From the NCBI GenBank assembly GCA_025357835.1, contig JANYLM010000121.1:1-48417 (forward strand): DNA of 48,417 nucleotides, read 5' to 3'. Made by a program: the position numbers and the translations under genes. This document shows, piece after piece, positions 8,685 to 17,797 of the stretch. Within the stretch, counting starts at the first letter, position 1; every line of letters begins with the position of its first letter. The stretch comes from Gammaproteobacteria bacterium. GTDB taxonomy: Bacteria; Pseudomonadota; Gammaproteobacteria; Steroidobacterales; Steroidobacteraceae. The notes beneath the pieces were generated by a model. It saw only the letters and a program-made list of their open reading frames with translations. It was not told the DNA's origin and ran no database searches.

Positions 8685-9832
8685 AAGTAATTTTCTGGGT
8701 TGAATTCGCGCCACAGCAGGGTGGCTTCGGAGCACACGCTGTCGCGAGTTAGGTAGCAGCCGCGCAAGTGCCGGGGATGCCGAGCCGAAGAAAATGCCGT
8801 GCGGCCGTGCAAAGTGCGTTGATTGTCGAATACCACGAGATCGCCGTCGCGCAGCCTGAATTGCAAATGAAAGCGCGAGTCGCGCAGCAGATTCGCGAAG
8901 CGCCGATAGGCGCGGTAGAACGGCGCCGCATCGCGGGCGGCGAGACGCAGCGGCGCGATCGAGCGGCTATTGTAGTGCACGGCGCTCACTTCGCCGTCAC
9001 AGAACAACTGGATCAACGGTCTCTCGGCGTACAGTTCCGCATCCTTGGAGCGGTACAAAAAAGGCACCGCAGTCCGTGTCAGAACCTCGAAGGCGTCGGG
9101 ATGAGCCGTTCGTAATTCTTCGGCAATGGCGAAGCCGTCGCCGAACAGGCTCTCGCCGCCGTCCGGAGACGCGATCAAAGCATGCAGCACCTGAAACCCC
9201 GGCACCGGTTCGCGATAAGGATTGTCCGTGTGTAACCCTAGCCCTAAGTCGGAATACGCCAGGTTTTCCGGTTGCGGTACCGACAGAACGTCGTAGACCA
9301 ACCCGTAGTTGGTTTCCGAAACTCGTCCCACCAACGTCGCGGCCTCGAGGATGCCGGCGTCGTTGGATGGCACATGGCTAAGGAAGGCAATACCGTCTTG
9401 CAATAGCCGCCCCAGCCAGCGGGCGCGCTGGGACCTATGGTCCCGCGCCGCGGAGAATGTGGCCCACGCGAAATCACGTGCGGCATCCAGCCCTGCCGCC
9501 TTGAGCCAGTGTTTGGGCGTGAACTGCGGTGGTCGACCCGAATGGCTCGATGCGAATGTATGCAACCACTCCACGTCGAACGACGCCGGCCGCGCCTCGG
9601 CTTCCCATTCAACGCTCACTCTGCCGTTGTGGGCCGCCGCCGAGCGAATCTTAGGGTCCTCAGGCAAATCTGCGATATCGATGAGCCGCTGTCCACTGTG
9701 AGGATCTCGGTCCTCGCGCAGATTGTCGCGCAGCCACAGACTTGCGAATTCGCTCAAAGTCCCGTCGGACCATTCAATGCTGAGCAGGTCGGGCAGCGAC
9801 CAGAGGCGCTTCACTTCGGAAACATGATTCAA
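8681..9832 (-). CDS. Fe(II)/2-oxoglutarate oxygenase, TmpA-like (GBBH family)
   Basis: Predicted to hydroxylate the carbon next to phosphorus in an aminoalkylphosphonate. It has an N-terminal gamma-butyrobetaine-hydroxylase-like domain (IEWSDG, LWLRDNLREDRDPHSGQRL) without the CxCxxC zinc ligands seen in human BBOX1, then a TauD/TfdA jelly roll with iron ligands H201 and D203 (LHTDNPY) and H342 (TLHGRTAF). A TTG at 9832 that overlaps the transporter stop (TTGA) gives 383 residues; an in-frame ATG at 9883 would add 17 and overlap the transporter more. Pairing with an HD oxygenase and an OPA transporter points to TmpA (2-trimethylaminoethylphosphonate) rather than carnitine synthesis. Confidence 0.85.
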   Translation of the reverse strand: MNHVSEVKRLWSLPDLLSIEWSDGTLSEFASLWLRDNLREDRDPHSGQRLIDIADLPEDPKIRSAAAHNGRVSVEWEAEARPASFDVEWLHTFASSHSGRPPQFTPKHWLKAAGLDAARDFAWATFSAARDHRSQRARWLGRLLQDGIAFLSHVPSNDAGILEAATLVGRVSETNYGLVYDVLSVPQPENLAYSDLGLGLHTDNPYREPVPGFQVLHALIASPDGGESLFGDGFAIAEELRTAHPDAFEVLTRTAVPFLYRSKDAELYAERPLIQLFCDGEVSAVHYNSRSIAPLRLAARDAAPFYRAYRRFANLLRDSRFHLQFRLRDGDLVVFDNQRTLHGRTAFSSARHPRHLRGCYLTRDSVCSEATLLWREFNPENYL

Positions 9833-11184
9833 GGCAAATGTTTTCCTCTTGCGGCAGCTTTCGAGCTCAAGAAGTATAGACAACCTGCGCCGAGCGACGC
9901 CAGGGCGCTGACGACCGCCAGGGCGACGAAGACGCCTTGCCAGCCGAAGGACACCGAGACCCGGGCGATGCTGTCCCCTGCAACTACAGCACCTAGGTAT
10001 CCGACTCCGTCGATGATGCCGGACGAGGCGGCGCCCGCCTGTTTGCCGCCGAAATCGAGAGCGAAGGCGCCGCCAAGATACGAATACGGTCCGAGCAGGC
10101 AGAAGGCGATGGTGCCGATGGCGAGCAGAGGCAGCAGCGACCCGGTCGCGCTGGAGGGCATGGTCATCAAGACGAGGAGGGCCGCGGCCGTGGCACCCAG
10201 CCCAACGAACAGAATCAGCGAGCGCCCGTTCACGCCGAGACGGTCGCTAAGCCAGCCTGTGGCCAGCACGGATACAGCGCCGACGGCCGGAAAGATTGCG
10301 CTCATACGGGCCGCGTTGCTGGTGCTGTAGCTTAAGTAGTCGCGCAAATACACCGGCGTCCAGATATTGAATGTCTCGCGGACTATGGTGCAGCCCAGGG
10401 ACAGCAGGCACACCAGCAGAAACGCGCGGCTGCGAAGCAGAGGCAGCATTAGCTGGCCCACGCTTTGCGGCCGCAACTCCGAACCGGGAAACAAATTGAG
10501 CGGATTGGGCTTTGCCTCGGTATACCCGGCGTCTACGCGGGACTCTCGCAGAAAGAGGAAATTGACGACCAAGAAGAGTCCGCCCACCGCGCCGGCGAAA
10601 TAAAATAGTGTGCGCCAGCCGAAGCCATGTTCGATGAGCATTCCCATCCACTGCCGCGCCACCGCATCGCCGACGAGGTAACTGATGCTCAATATGCCGA
10701 TGATCATTCCGTAGGACGAGTAGTCGAACCACTTCCCTGACACTTTGAGCAGCCCCGCCCACGCCAGCGATTGCGTCAGGCGGTTGCCTAGCCACGCAAT
10801 GCTGAACAGCGGCAGGCTCAATCCAGAGGCAAACATCAGCGTGAAGACAGTCGCCCCGCTCAAGCCGATGAGAAAGCTAATCCGGCCGCCCCAGAAGTCG
10901 CCCAATCCAGTCAGGAAGAGCTTGCCGAGCGCGTAGGCCAGCACCCCTAAGGACGCAATCGAACCCATGCGAACCATGGCTTCGCCATGGCTGACACCGT
11001 GACGCCCCAGTTCATCGATGAGAAGCGGTGTTGCAACCGACAGGTCGGCGCGACAGAAATACAGTGCAGCATAGCCGCCGAACAACAAAAGGACGGTAGT
11101 TGTCTGCCGCAATCGCAACGATCGGGTTGCAACGCTCGCCGTAGGCCCATCCGTAGCCACCCTAAGTTCAGGCCCGCTTGACAT
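9829..11184 (-). CDS. MFS transporter of the organophosphate:phosphate antiporter type
   Basis: Inner-membrane permease of 451 residues with about 12 membrane helices and the OPA (GlpT/UhpT/PgtP) look: AALYFCRADLSVATPLL at helix 1, the GLGDFWGGRIS loop, KWFDYSSYGMIIGI, and the late helices with SYLGGAFALDFGGKQAG. It is the first gene of the operon, with AGGA just upstream of ATG 11184. Its coding end is coupled to the tmpA-like gene. Context predicts uptake of a phosphonate that the two oxygenases then degrade. The OPA fold is clear; the substrate is inferred. Confidence 0.87.
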   Translation of the reverse strand: MSSGPELRVATDGPTASVATRSLRLRQTTTVLLLFGGYAALYFCRADLSVATPLLIDELGRHGVSHGEAMVRMGSIASLGVLAYALGKLFLTGLGDFWGGRISFLIGLSGATVFTLMFASGLSLPLFSIAWLGNRLTQSLAWAGLLKVSGKWFDYSSYGMIIGILSISYLVGDAVARQWMGMLIEHGFGWRTLFYFAGAVGGLFLVVNFLFLRESRVDAGYTEAKPNPLNLFPGSELRPQSVGQLMLPLLRSRAFLLVCLLSLGCTIVRETFNIWTPVYLRDYLSYSTSNAARMSAIFPAVGAVSVLATGWLSDRLGVNGRSLILFVGLGATAAALLVLMTMPSSATGSLLPLLAIGTIAFCLLGPYSYLGGAFALDFGGKQAGAASSGIIDGVGYLGAVVAGDSIARVSVSFGWQGVFVALAVVSALASLGAGCLYFLSSKAAARGKHLP

Positions 11185-11552
11185 GCAAATTCCTAGAGTA
11201 AAAGGGAGGGCACGACTTCTACGGCCATCATCTCATTCGAGGGGCGCGTGGACCACCCACACCCGCCCAGGCGGTGGTGCTGACGTTTGACGGTTATTTG
11301 GCATAGAACCTGCAGTGAAATCAGAAAGGGCGGCGGCGGGCGCTGCCCCTTAAAAAGGATTCAAGCGCAACGGAGCCAAGCCATGCCGTACTTTCTTCAT
11401 ATTGGCGAGACGCGATGCGGCCGAAGTGCCGCGCGGGCGGCAATGCACGGCCACTATTGCGGCGGCACGCGGCAACTCCTTGCCGCTCGAATCCTCGTAC
11501 TCGGATACACCTTCGGGAATAACAGCGCCACGCTTCAATCAAGGAAACTCCT
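11185..11552. other. Divergent intergenic region, 368 bases
   Basis: Separates the phosphonate operon (minus) from the small Ala/Thr-rich protein (plus). It contains the sigma-54-like promoter at 11298-11314 and a 6-bp stem ACCACC/GGTGGT at 11252-11278. Short open frames exist on both strands (for example from ATG 11383, and a 62-codon one on minus), but none resembles a known protein. Confidence 0.5.
11298..11314 (+). promoter_or_regulatory. Sigma-54-like promoter
   Basis: TTGGCATAGAACCTGCA matches the RpoN consensus TTGGCACG-N4-TTGCA well. The invariant GG (11300-11301) and GC (11312-11313) are exactly 10 bases apart. It faces the small protein gene at 11553, with a predicted leader of roughly 230 bases. 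No bacterial enhancer-binding protein is encoded in the window, so function is unproven. Confidence 0.45.
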
Positions 11553-11957
11553 ATGTCGGCAATCGCAAATTTGAGCTCCGCTGCAGCGGCGCTCCCCGCC
11601 CTCAATCTCCATCCGCACAGCCATAAAAAAGCCTCGCTTGTGGAATCCGCGGATGGTTCCGCCGGTGACACCGCGGGGCAAGTCGCGGCGGGTACCGCGC
11701 AGAATCTATTCAGCAGACTGCTGAGATCGCTGGAGCAAGTGATTGGTGTGCAATTGACCGCGGCTACGCCTGCGGCCACCGCGACACCCGATGCTACCGC
11801 GGCGAACGGCGCGGCCGGTGCCGCCACCTCCACGGCGGGTGCGGCGACGCTATCGCCGCAGTTCGCCAGCAATCTGCTGCAGAATTACGTAAACAACTCG
11901 TCGCGGAACATGCCGGTCAACGGCGCGCCGACTCCCAACGTTAACCTCAACGCGTAA
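11553..11957 (+). CDS. Small Ala/Thr-rich hypothetical protein
   Basis: A 134-residue protein with no recognisable domain. The N-terminus is Ser/Ala-rich, a central amphipathic segment reads NLFSRLLRSLEQVIGVQL, a low-complexity Ala/Thr stretch follows (about residues 70-105), and an Asn-rich tail closes it. AAGGAA lies upstream of the ATG. There is no signal peptide. Small proteins of this general composition, with a conserved LLxSLEQVIG-like helix, are familiar in proteobacteria without an assigned role. The low complexity makes the frame less secure than its neighbours. Confidence 0.55.
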   Translation: MSAIANLSSAAAALPALNLHPHSHKKASLVESADGSAGDTAGQVAAGTAQNLFSRLLRSLEQVIGVQLTAATPAATATPDATAANGAAGAATSTAGAATLSPQFASNLLQNYVNNSSRNMPVNGAPTPNVNLNA

Positions 11958-12043
11958 CGCCGTAGCGTAGGAGAGGACGCAAACGGCTCTCAATTGACGT
12001 TCACAGGTCACCCGGCTAGGCTCTTAGACCGGAAGACTTTACT

Positions 12044-12850
12044 GTGAACACCATCAAAAGATTGCCGACTTTGTTCATCCCGCATGGCGGAGGTCCCTGT
12101 TTTTTCATGGATCCGCCGGCTGCGTCGCCGCACATGTGGGATGGGTTGGCAGCCTATCTGCGGGGCATCGACGCCTCGCTGGGCGTCAGACCCAAAGCGG
12201 TGTTGGTGATATCGGGTCATTGGGAAAATCCACTGCCCACGTTGAATGTCGCCGCCAAGCCCGGCCTGCTGTTTGACTACTACGGTTTTCCCGAACACAC
12301 CTACAAGTTGAAATATCCCGCGGCGGGCGCCCCCGATCTCGCCGCACGCGTGCGCAGGTTGCTCGGCGACGCCGGATTCGACAGCGATGTGGAATCCAAG
12401 AGAGGCTTGGATCACGGCGTGTTCGTGCCCTTTCTCCTCATCTATCCGAATGCTGATGTGCCCATCCTGCAGCTCTCGCTGCAGGCCGGCCTCGACCCTG
12501 CTCTGCATCTGGCTTTGGGGAACGCTCTGGCCCCGTTGCGCGATCAAGGTGTTCTGATCGTAGGCAGCGGCATGAGCTATCACAATTTGGCCGATATGTT
12601 TTCAGGTCGAGGCGAGTCCGCCGCAGCCGCCTTCGATGCCTGGCTGGGAAATGCCGCGCAAGATGCCGCGCTTCGGAATCACCTGCTGACAAAATGGCGC
12701 GAAGCGCCGGGGGGTGCGGCCTCGCACCCGCGCGAGGAGCATCTAATGCCGCTGATGGTGGCCGCCGGTGCAGCCCAAGGCGAGCGCGGATTTCGCAGCT
12801 TCGGCGAGTCTATCGGCGGCAAACAGATCTCCGGCTTTCAATTTGGTTGA
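12044..12850 (+). CDS. LigB-type class III extradiol dioxygenase (DODA/YgiD family)
   Basis: Predicted non-haem iron dioxygenase that opens catechol-type rings; the bacterial YgiD branch acts on L-DOPA or related catechols. Family motifs are visible: IPHGGGP near the N-terminus, VISGHWE, LDHGVFVPF with an iron-ligand His, and GSGMSYHN. The 268-residue length is standard. It begins with GTG 12044, preceded by GGAAG. The amidohydrolase gene follows after nine bases and is probably co-transcribed. The natural substrate cannot be read from sequence. Confidence 0.88.
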   Translation: MNTIKRLPTLFIPHGGGPCFFMDPPAASPHMWDGLAAYLRGIDASLGVRPKAVLVISGHWENPLPTLNVAAKPGLLFDYYGFPEHTYKLKYPAAGAPDLAARVRRLLGDAGFDSDVESKRGLDHGVFVPFLLIYPNADVPILQLSLQAGLDPALHLALGNALAPLRDQGVLIVGSGMSYHNLADMFSGRGESAAAAFDAWLGNAAQDAALRNHLLTKWREAPGGAASHPREEHLMPLMVAAGAAQGERGFRSFGESIGGKQISGFQFG

Positions 12851-12859
12851 GCACTACCG

Positions 12860-14203
12860 ATGAATAGAATGATTTTCCTAGGCTTAGGGATGATGCTGTG
12901 CGCGCGCGCGGGAATTGCTCAGGACGCAAATCACACCGCGGCGAGCGTGCCCGACACGGGGACTCTCGTGGTTCGCGCGCAATGGCTCATCGACGGCACC
13001 GCCGACAAGCCACGCAGCAACATGGAGGTCGTGATACGCGGCAATCGCATCATTGCGGTTCGTCCTGCGAATTCCCAGGCCTTGCCGGCCGCGGCGCAGG
13101 TGGTCGATTTGGGCGCGGCGACGCTGTTGCCGGGGCTCATCGACACGCACACGCATATTTTTCTTCAGGGTGAGGATCCGGCGGCGGGCGGCTACGATGT
13201 GCAATTGCTGAAGTTTCCGGCCTCCTACCGCGTCGTGCGAGCCGTGGTGTCGGCGCGCCGGGCGCTGGAGCAGGGCTTCACCAGCATTCGAGACATGGAG
13301 ACCGAGGGCGCCGGATACGGCGATGTCGGCATCAAGCAAGCTATCAACGAAGGACTCATACCCGGCCCACGAATGTGGGTGTCGACCCTGTCGATTTCGT
13401 CGACCGGAGGCTATCCCCTCGAGGGCTACGCGCCCGAGATCACCGTACCCAAGGGTTCACAGCTGATCGACGGGCCCGTCGAAGCCCGCAAGGCCGCGCG
13501 CGAGCAATTGGACAAGGGCGCCGATTGGATCAAGGTGTACATGACTCATCGATCCTGGCTCGACGCGCAGGGAGCCCTGGTATCGCAGCCGACGCTCACC
13601 GTCGACGAATTGAAGGCCATCGTGGACGAGACGCACGGCTGGGCCCGAAAAGTGGCCTGCCATGCCTACAACGGGCCGGGTCTGCAGCGCGCGCTCGACG
13701 GCGGTTGCGATTCGATCGAGCACGGTTTGGAGCTCAACGACGTGCAGATCGCACAAATGATCAGGCAGGGTACGTGGTATGTGCCCACGCTGCAGGTGTA
13801 CTACACCGACTGGGATTCCGCAGACACTGACTCCGGCAAGCGCGACCGCAAGCGCGTGGCATTGCATGGAGTGTCGTTCAGCAAGGCGCTGCACGCCGGG
13901 GTCAAGATCGCGTTCGGCACGGACGTGGGCGGATTCAAGTGGTCCGAACCCATTGCCGAAGAGTTTTCGCGCGAAGTGCAATTCGGTATGACGCCCATGC
14001 AAGCCATTCAATCCGCCACCTCACGCGCGGCCGAACTGCTTGGCAAGCGCGGCGAGATCGGAGTGGTCGCGCCCGGAGCCTATGCGGATTTGATCGCCGT
14101 GGCCGGCGATCCGCTCGCGGATGTCAAAGCACTCGCGGCCGTGCGCTTCGTAATGAAAGACGGCCGGGTATTCAAGTCACTGAAGGATGAATCGGCCCAA
14201 TAG
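12860..14203 (+). CDS. Exported amidohydrolase (imidazolonepropionase/prolidase-like)
   Basis: Metal-dependent hydrolase of the amidohydrolase superfamily, likely periplasmic: a signal peptide of about 20 residues ends at RAGIAQ. Metal-site residues are in place: HxH in GLIDTHTHI, a bridging Lys candidate in DWIKVYMTH, His in KVACHAYNGPG and SIEHGLEL, and Asp in FGTDVGG. Length 447 residues. Members of this exported group include Xaa-Pro dipeptidases and mycotoxin or organophosphate hydrolases, so the substrate is open. It sits directly behind the LigB-type dioxygenase. Confidence 0.87.
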   Translation: MNRMIFLGLGMMLCARAGIAQDANHTAASVPDTGTLVVRAQWLIDGTADKPRSNMEVVIRGNRIIAVRPANSQALPAAAQVVDLGAATLLPGLIDTHTHIFLQGEDPAAGGYDVQLLKFPASYRVVRAVVSARRALEQGFTSIRDMETEGAGYGDVGIKQAINEGLIPGPRMWVSTLSISSTGGYPLEGYAPEITVPKGSQLIDGPVEARKAAREQLDKGADWIKVYMTHRSWLDAQGALVSQPTLTVDELKAIVDETHGWARKVACHAYNGPGLQRALDGGCDSIEHGLELNDVQIAQMIRQGTWYVPTLQVYYTDWDSADTDSGKRDRKRVALHGVSFSKALHAGVKIAFGTDVGGFKWSEPIAEEFSREVQFGMTPMQAIQSATSRAAELLGKRGEIGVVAPGAYADLIAVAGDPLADVKALAAVRFVMKDGRVFKSLKDESAQ

Positions 14204-14227
14204 CTTGCAAATTTGGTCGCGGGGTCT

Positions 14228-15595
14228 TTAATTCTGGGCACGAAGCGCCGCGATGTTCTGTGCCGACACCGCCGATGGTTGCGCGCCGAATCGGGCCGTG
14301 ACGTAATTGGCGAGGCTGGCGATTTCCTCGTCGGAATAGGCGCTGCCGAAGGCCGGCATGGTGGCCCGGGTATCCGCAGCCTGCCTGTGTGAGCCCGACA
14401 ATATAACCTGTACGACATTGGTGGCCGTGGGGTCGTTCACCGAGCGCACGCCGGTGAGCGTCGCGGAGGGGATCACTGGGCTGACTCCAGTCCAATCGTG
14501 GCAGCTCGCGCACGCGCCTGCATACACGGCCTTGCCGCGAGGGTCGGAATTGGCGGCGACGCCTTCCGCGTGTGACGCGGGCGCAGGGCTAGCCTTGGGC
14601 TCGGGCAAGTCGGAGCTTGCGATCCCCGATACCGAACGTACATAGGTCACCATGGCCGCGATGTCAGTCTGAGTCATATATTGCAGGCTGTTGTCGACGG
14701 CTTCACCCATGGGTCCCGTCGCGGCGCCTCGGCCGTCCGCGTGGCCCGTCGCAAGATATTGTGCAAGGGCAGCTTCACTCCAGGCGCCGATGCCGCTCTT
14801 GGGGTCGGAGGTGATGTTGTAGGCGCGCCAGCCAGCTTGCACTGCGCCCGCGAATTTTTCGCGGTTGTTGAGCGCCTGCATTAGATTGCGCGGTGTGTGG
14901 CATTCGCCACAGTGCGCCATGGCTTCCACCAGGTAGGCGCCGCGATTCCATTGCGGATCGCGCTCGGTGCGCGGTTCAAAACGCTTGTCCGGATTGAACA
15001 GCAGGGCCCACACTCCCATCAGTGAGCGCTGATTGAACGGAAAGCTCAACGTGTTCTGCGGCGCCGGCGCGTGTACAGGCGCCAAGCTGAAAAGGTAGGC
15101 CTTGATCGCGGCCGCATCGGCAGTGGTCATGTAGGTATAGCTGGCGAAGGGCATCGCCGGATAGAGCCTCGTATGGTCGCGGCCTATCCCCTTGTGAACG
15201 GCTTCCAAGAAATTGGCGTCGCTGTAATTGCCGATGCCGGTTTCCTTGTCGGGAGTGATGTTGGTCGAATACAGGGTGCCGAAGGGCAGTACGAAGGCGC
15301 GTCCCCCGGCGAACGGCACTCCGCCGTCGGCTGTGTGGCAGGCGGCGCAATCCGCGGCGCGCGCCAGGTATTCACCTTGCTCGATGAGGCTTGCGCTCTT
15401 GAGCTCAGCCGGAACCCCCGTGGGGTCCTGTGCGTGGTACTCGGTCAAGGCTACGCGCGTCCCGCCCGCGAAATCCATTGGGTGGGGTGCAAGCACTCCC
15501 ATCCAGAGTAAGCCGATGAGAACCACGGCGAGGATGGCGACGATGCCGATCAGGGTGTAACGCCCGGCGCGGCCGGTGGGTGAGGAGTCGTTCAT
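14228..15595 (-). CDS. Triheme cytochrome c subunit
   Basis: Membrane-anchored c-type cytochrome resembling the cytochrome subunit of alcohol, gluconate and aldehyde dehydrogenases. After an N-terminal signal or anchor (YTLIGIVAILAVVLIGLLW) there are three heme-binding motifs: CAACH, CGECH and CASCH. Length 455 residues. Its ATG overlaps the iorB stop (ATGA), so it is the last gene of iorA-iorB-cyt c. It should pass electrons from the molybdenum hydroxylase to the respiratory chain in the periplasm. Confidence 0.92.
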   Translation of the reverse strand: MNDSSPTGRAGRYTLIGIVAILAVVLIGLLWMGVLAPHPMDFAGGTRVALTEYHAQDPTGVPAELKSASLIEQGEYLARAADCAACHTADGGVPFAGGRAFVLPFGTLYSTNITPDKETGIGNYSDANFLEAVHKGIGRDHTRLYPAMPFASYTYMTTADAAAIKAYLFSLAPVHAPAPQNTLSFPFNQRSLMGVWALLFNPDKRFEPRTERDPQWNRGAYLVEAMAHCGECHTPRNLMQALNNREKFAGAVQAGWRAYNITSDPKSGIGAWSEAALAQYLATGHADGRGAATGPMGEAVDNSLQYMTQTDIAAMVTYVRSVSGIASSDLPEPKASPAPASHAEGVAANSDPRGKAVYAGACASCHDWTGVSPVIPSATLTGVRSVNDPTATNVVQVILSGSHRQAADTRATMPAFGSAYSDEEIASLANYVTARFGAQPSAVSAQNIAALRAQN

Positions 15596-17775
15596 GATGG
15601 TTTTTTCCCGGACAGAACATCTCGGTCTATGGGCAGTCGACGCAGACGAATTCCGGTCGCGGCGAATATGGCGTTGCCGAGGGCCGGCGGCGCGGCGGTG
15701 GCGCCGGTTTCGCCGATGCCGCCTGGGGCTTCGCCGCTCTTGATCAAGTGCACCTCGATCTGTGGAGTCTCGTTTATTCGCAGCATACGGTAGTCATTGA
15801 AATTGCTCTGCTGGACGCGTCCCTTGGCTATGGTGATTTTACCGTACAGAGCGGCGGTAAGCCCGAATATCAGGCCGCCTTGCAGTTGCGCCACCACGGT
15901 GTCCGGATTGACCACGATGCCGGTGTCCACGGCTGAGACGAGTCGGTGTACGCGCACTTCACCGCTCGCGTCGACCTCGGCCTCCGCCACCGTCGCAATG
16001 AAGCTGCCGAAAGCGACTTGCAAGGCGATGCCGCGGCCGGTGCGCGCGGGCAGGGGATTCCCCCACCCGGCCTTGACTGCCGCGAGCTCGAGCGCCGCCT
16101 TGAGGCGCGGCGATTTGTCGAGCATGTCGCGCCGGAAGTTGACCGGGTCCTTGTTGGATTTCTTCGCCAGCTCGTCCATGAAACTTTCGATAGCGAACAC
16201 ATTGTTGTTGGGGCCTACGCCGCGCCAGAAACCCGTCGGCACGGCCGGCGGCTCAGCGCGCACGTACTCCACGCGTAGATTGGGGATGTCGTAGGGAATG
16301 TCGGCGGCGCTGTCGATGGCATCGATGTCGATGCCTTTTTGAAAGGCCGGCGGCAGCCAACGCGCGATGACCGACGAGCCCGTGATACGGTGCTTCCAGG
16401 CGACGATACGTCCGTTTGCAACGGTGGCGGACAATGCATCTCGATACACGGGCCGGTAGAGGTCGTGCTGAATGTCCTCTTCTCGCGTCCAGACCACCTT
16501 GACCGGCCCATCCACCTGTTGGGCGATTTGCACAGCCGAATCGACCATGTCCACCTCGAGTCTGCGGCCGAAGCCGCCGCCGATGAGGAGGTTATGTGTG
16601 GTGACTTTGTCCAGCGGCAGCCCGGTGACTCGTGCCGCAGTGGCCTGGACCCTGGAGAGTACCTGGGAACCCACCCAGACCTCACAACTCGTGGGCGTGA
16701 CATGCACGGTACAGTTCATCGGCTCCATGGTAGCGTGCGCCAGGAAGGGCATTTCGTAGGCGGCCTCCAGCTTGTCACCCTGGGTCAAGGCCTTGGCAGC
16801 ATCGCCCACGGAATTGGCGACCGCTCCTTCCTTATCGCTGGCGGCACGCAGTTTTTTCCAGACGTCGTCGGAGGAAATCGCCGAATTTGATCCCTCGTTC
16901 CAAGTGATGTTGAGCGCGGCGAGGCCCTGTTTGGCCGCCCACATGTGATCGCCGACCACGGCCACAAAGTCCTTCAGCACGATGACCTGACGGACCCCCG
17001 GAAGGGCTCTTGCCTTGGCGTCATCGACCCGCTCCACTGTGCCGCCGAAGACCGGGCAGGCGGCCAGAGTGGCGAACTTCACGCCGGGAGGCATCACATC
17101 GATCCCGTAGACCGTTTTGCCGTTGACCTTGTCGGGGGTGTCCATCCGCTTGAGCGGGTTGCCGATAAGCTTGAAATCTTTCACGTCCTTGAGTTGCGGG
17201 TCCTTCGGCGGGGTCAGTTCCCGGGCGCGGTCGACCAGTGCGCCATAGTCGATGCGGCGAGCGTCGGCGTCGTAGATGGCCTGGCCATTCTCGGTGCGAA
17301 TACCGTCGGGCTCCACCTTCCACTGCTGCGCGGCGGCTTGAACCAGCACGGCGCGCGCCCCCGCGGCCGCTTTGCGCAAGGGCAGCCAGAACGATCGCAC
17401 TGAATTGGAATTGCCGGTGACTTGTATGCCAAAAATGGGATTGCCATACAGCTTGTCGTTTGGCGGCGCCGCTTCGAGCGCCACCTGGCTGAAATCTGCG
17501 TCGAGTTCTTCGGCCAAGATCATGGCAATGGCCGTGTAAATGCCTTGGCCCATTTCGACCTGCGGCATGATGAGCGTGACCTTGCCGTGCACGTCGATGC
17601 GAATGAAGGCATTGGGGGCGAACCCCGGCTTCTCGGGCTGAGCGCTCTGGGCCAAGGGCAGCTGAAAGCCCACCACCAAGGCGCCGCCCGCGGCCAGCCC
17701 AGCCTGAAGAAATCCGCGTCTCGTCAGCGCGGCAGCTAGCGTGGGAGTGGCTTCTTGGCTGGCCGAAACGTACAT
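15592..17775 (-). CDS. iorB: Molybdopterin-binding subunit of an isoquinoline 1-oxidoreductase-type dehydrogenase
   Basis: Large subunit of a xanthine-dehydrogenase-family molybdenum hydroxylase of the IorB branch. A Tat signal (LTRRGFLQAGLAAGGALVVG) shows export as a folded enzyme. Molybdopterin-contact regions include VEMGQGIYTAIAMILAEE, GGGFGRRLEVD and GIGETGATAAPPALGNA. From ATG 17775 it has 727 residues; the longer frame from 17880 adds a poor leader before the Tat signal. It lies between the 2Fe-2S subunit and the cytochrome. Substrates of this branch are N-heterocycles or aldehydes; the actual one is unknown. Confidence 0.93.
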   Translation of the reverse strand: MYVSASQEATPTLAAALTRRGFLQAGLAAGGALVVGFQLPLAQSAQPEKPGFAPNAFIRIDVHGKVTLIMPQVEMGQGIYTAIAMILAEELDADFSQVALEAAPPNDKLYGNPIFGIQVTGNSNSVRSFWLPLRKAAAGARAVLVQAAAQQWKVEPDGIRTENGQAIYDADARRIDYGALVDRARELTPPKDPQLKDVKDFKLIGNPLKRMDTPDKVNGKTVYGIDVMPPGVKFATLAACPVFGGTVERVDDAKARALPGVRQVIVLKDFVAVVGDHMWAAKQGLAALNITWNEGSNSAISSDDVWKKLRAASDKEGAVANSVGDAAKALTQGDKLEAAYEMPFLAHATMEPMNCTVHVTPTSCEVWVGSQVLSRVQATAARVTGLPLDKVTTHNLLIGGGFGRRLEVDMVDSAVQIAQQVDGPVKVVWTREEDIQHDLYRPVYRDALSATVANGRIVAWKHRITGSSVIARWLPPAFQKGIDIDAIDSAADIPYDIPNLRVEYVRAEPPAVPTGFWRGVGPNNNVFAIESFMDELAKKSNKDPVNFRRDMLDKSPRLKAALELAAVKAGWGNPLPARTGRGIALQVAFGSFIATVAEAEVDASGEVRVHRLVSAVDTGIVVNPDTVVAQLQGGLIFGLTAALYGKITIAKGRVQQSNFNDYRMLRINETPQIEVHLIKSGEAPGGIGETGATAAPPALGNAIFAATGIRLRRLPIDRDVLSGKKPS

Positions 17776-17797
17776 GGCGCAATCCCGCCGCAGAAGG

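Noticed and set aside
9437..10330. 297-codon plus-strand frame
   Set aside because: Antisense to the TmpA-like and transporter genes, which have clear motifs.
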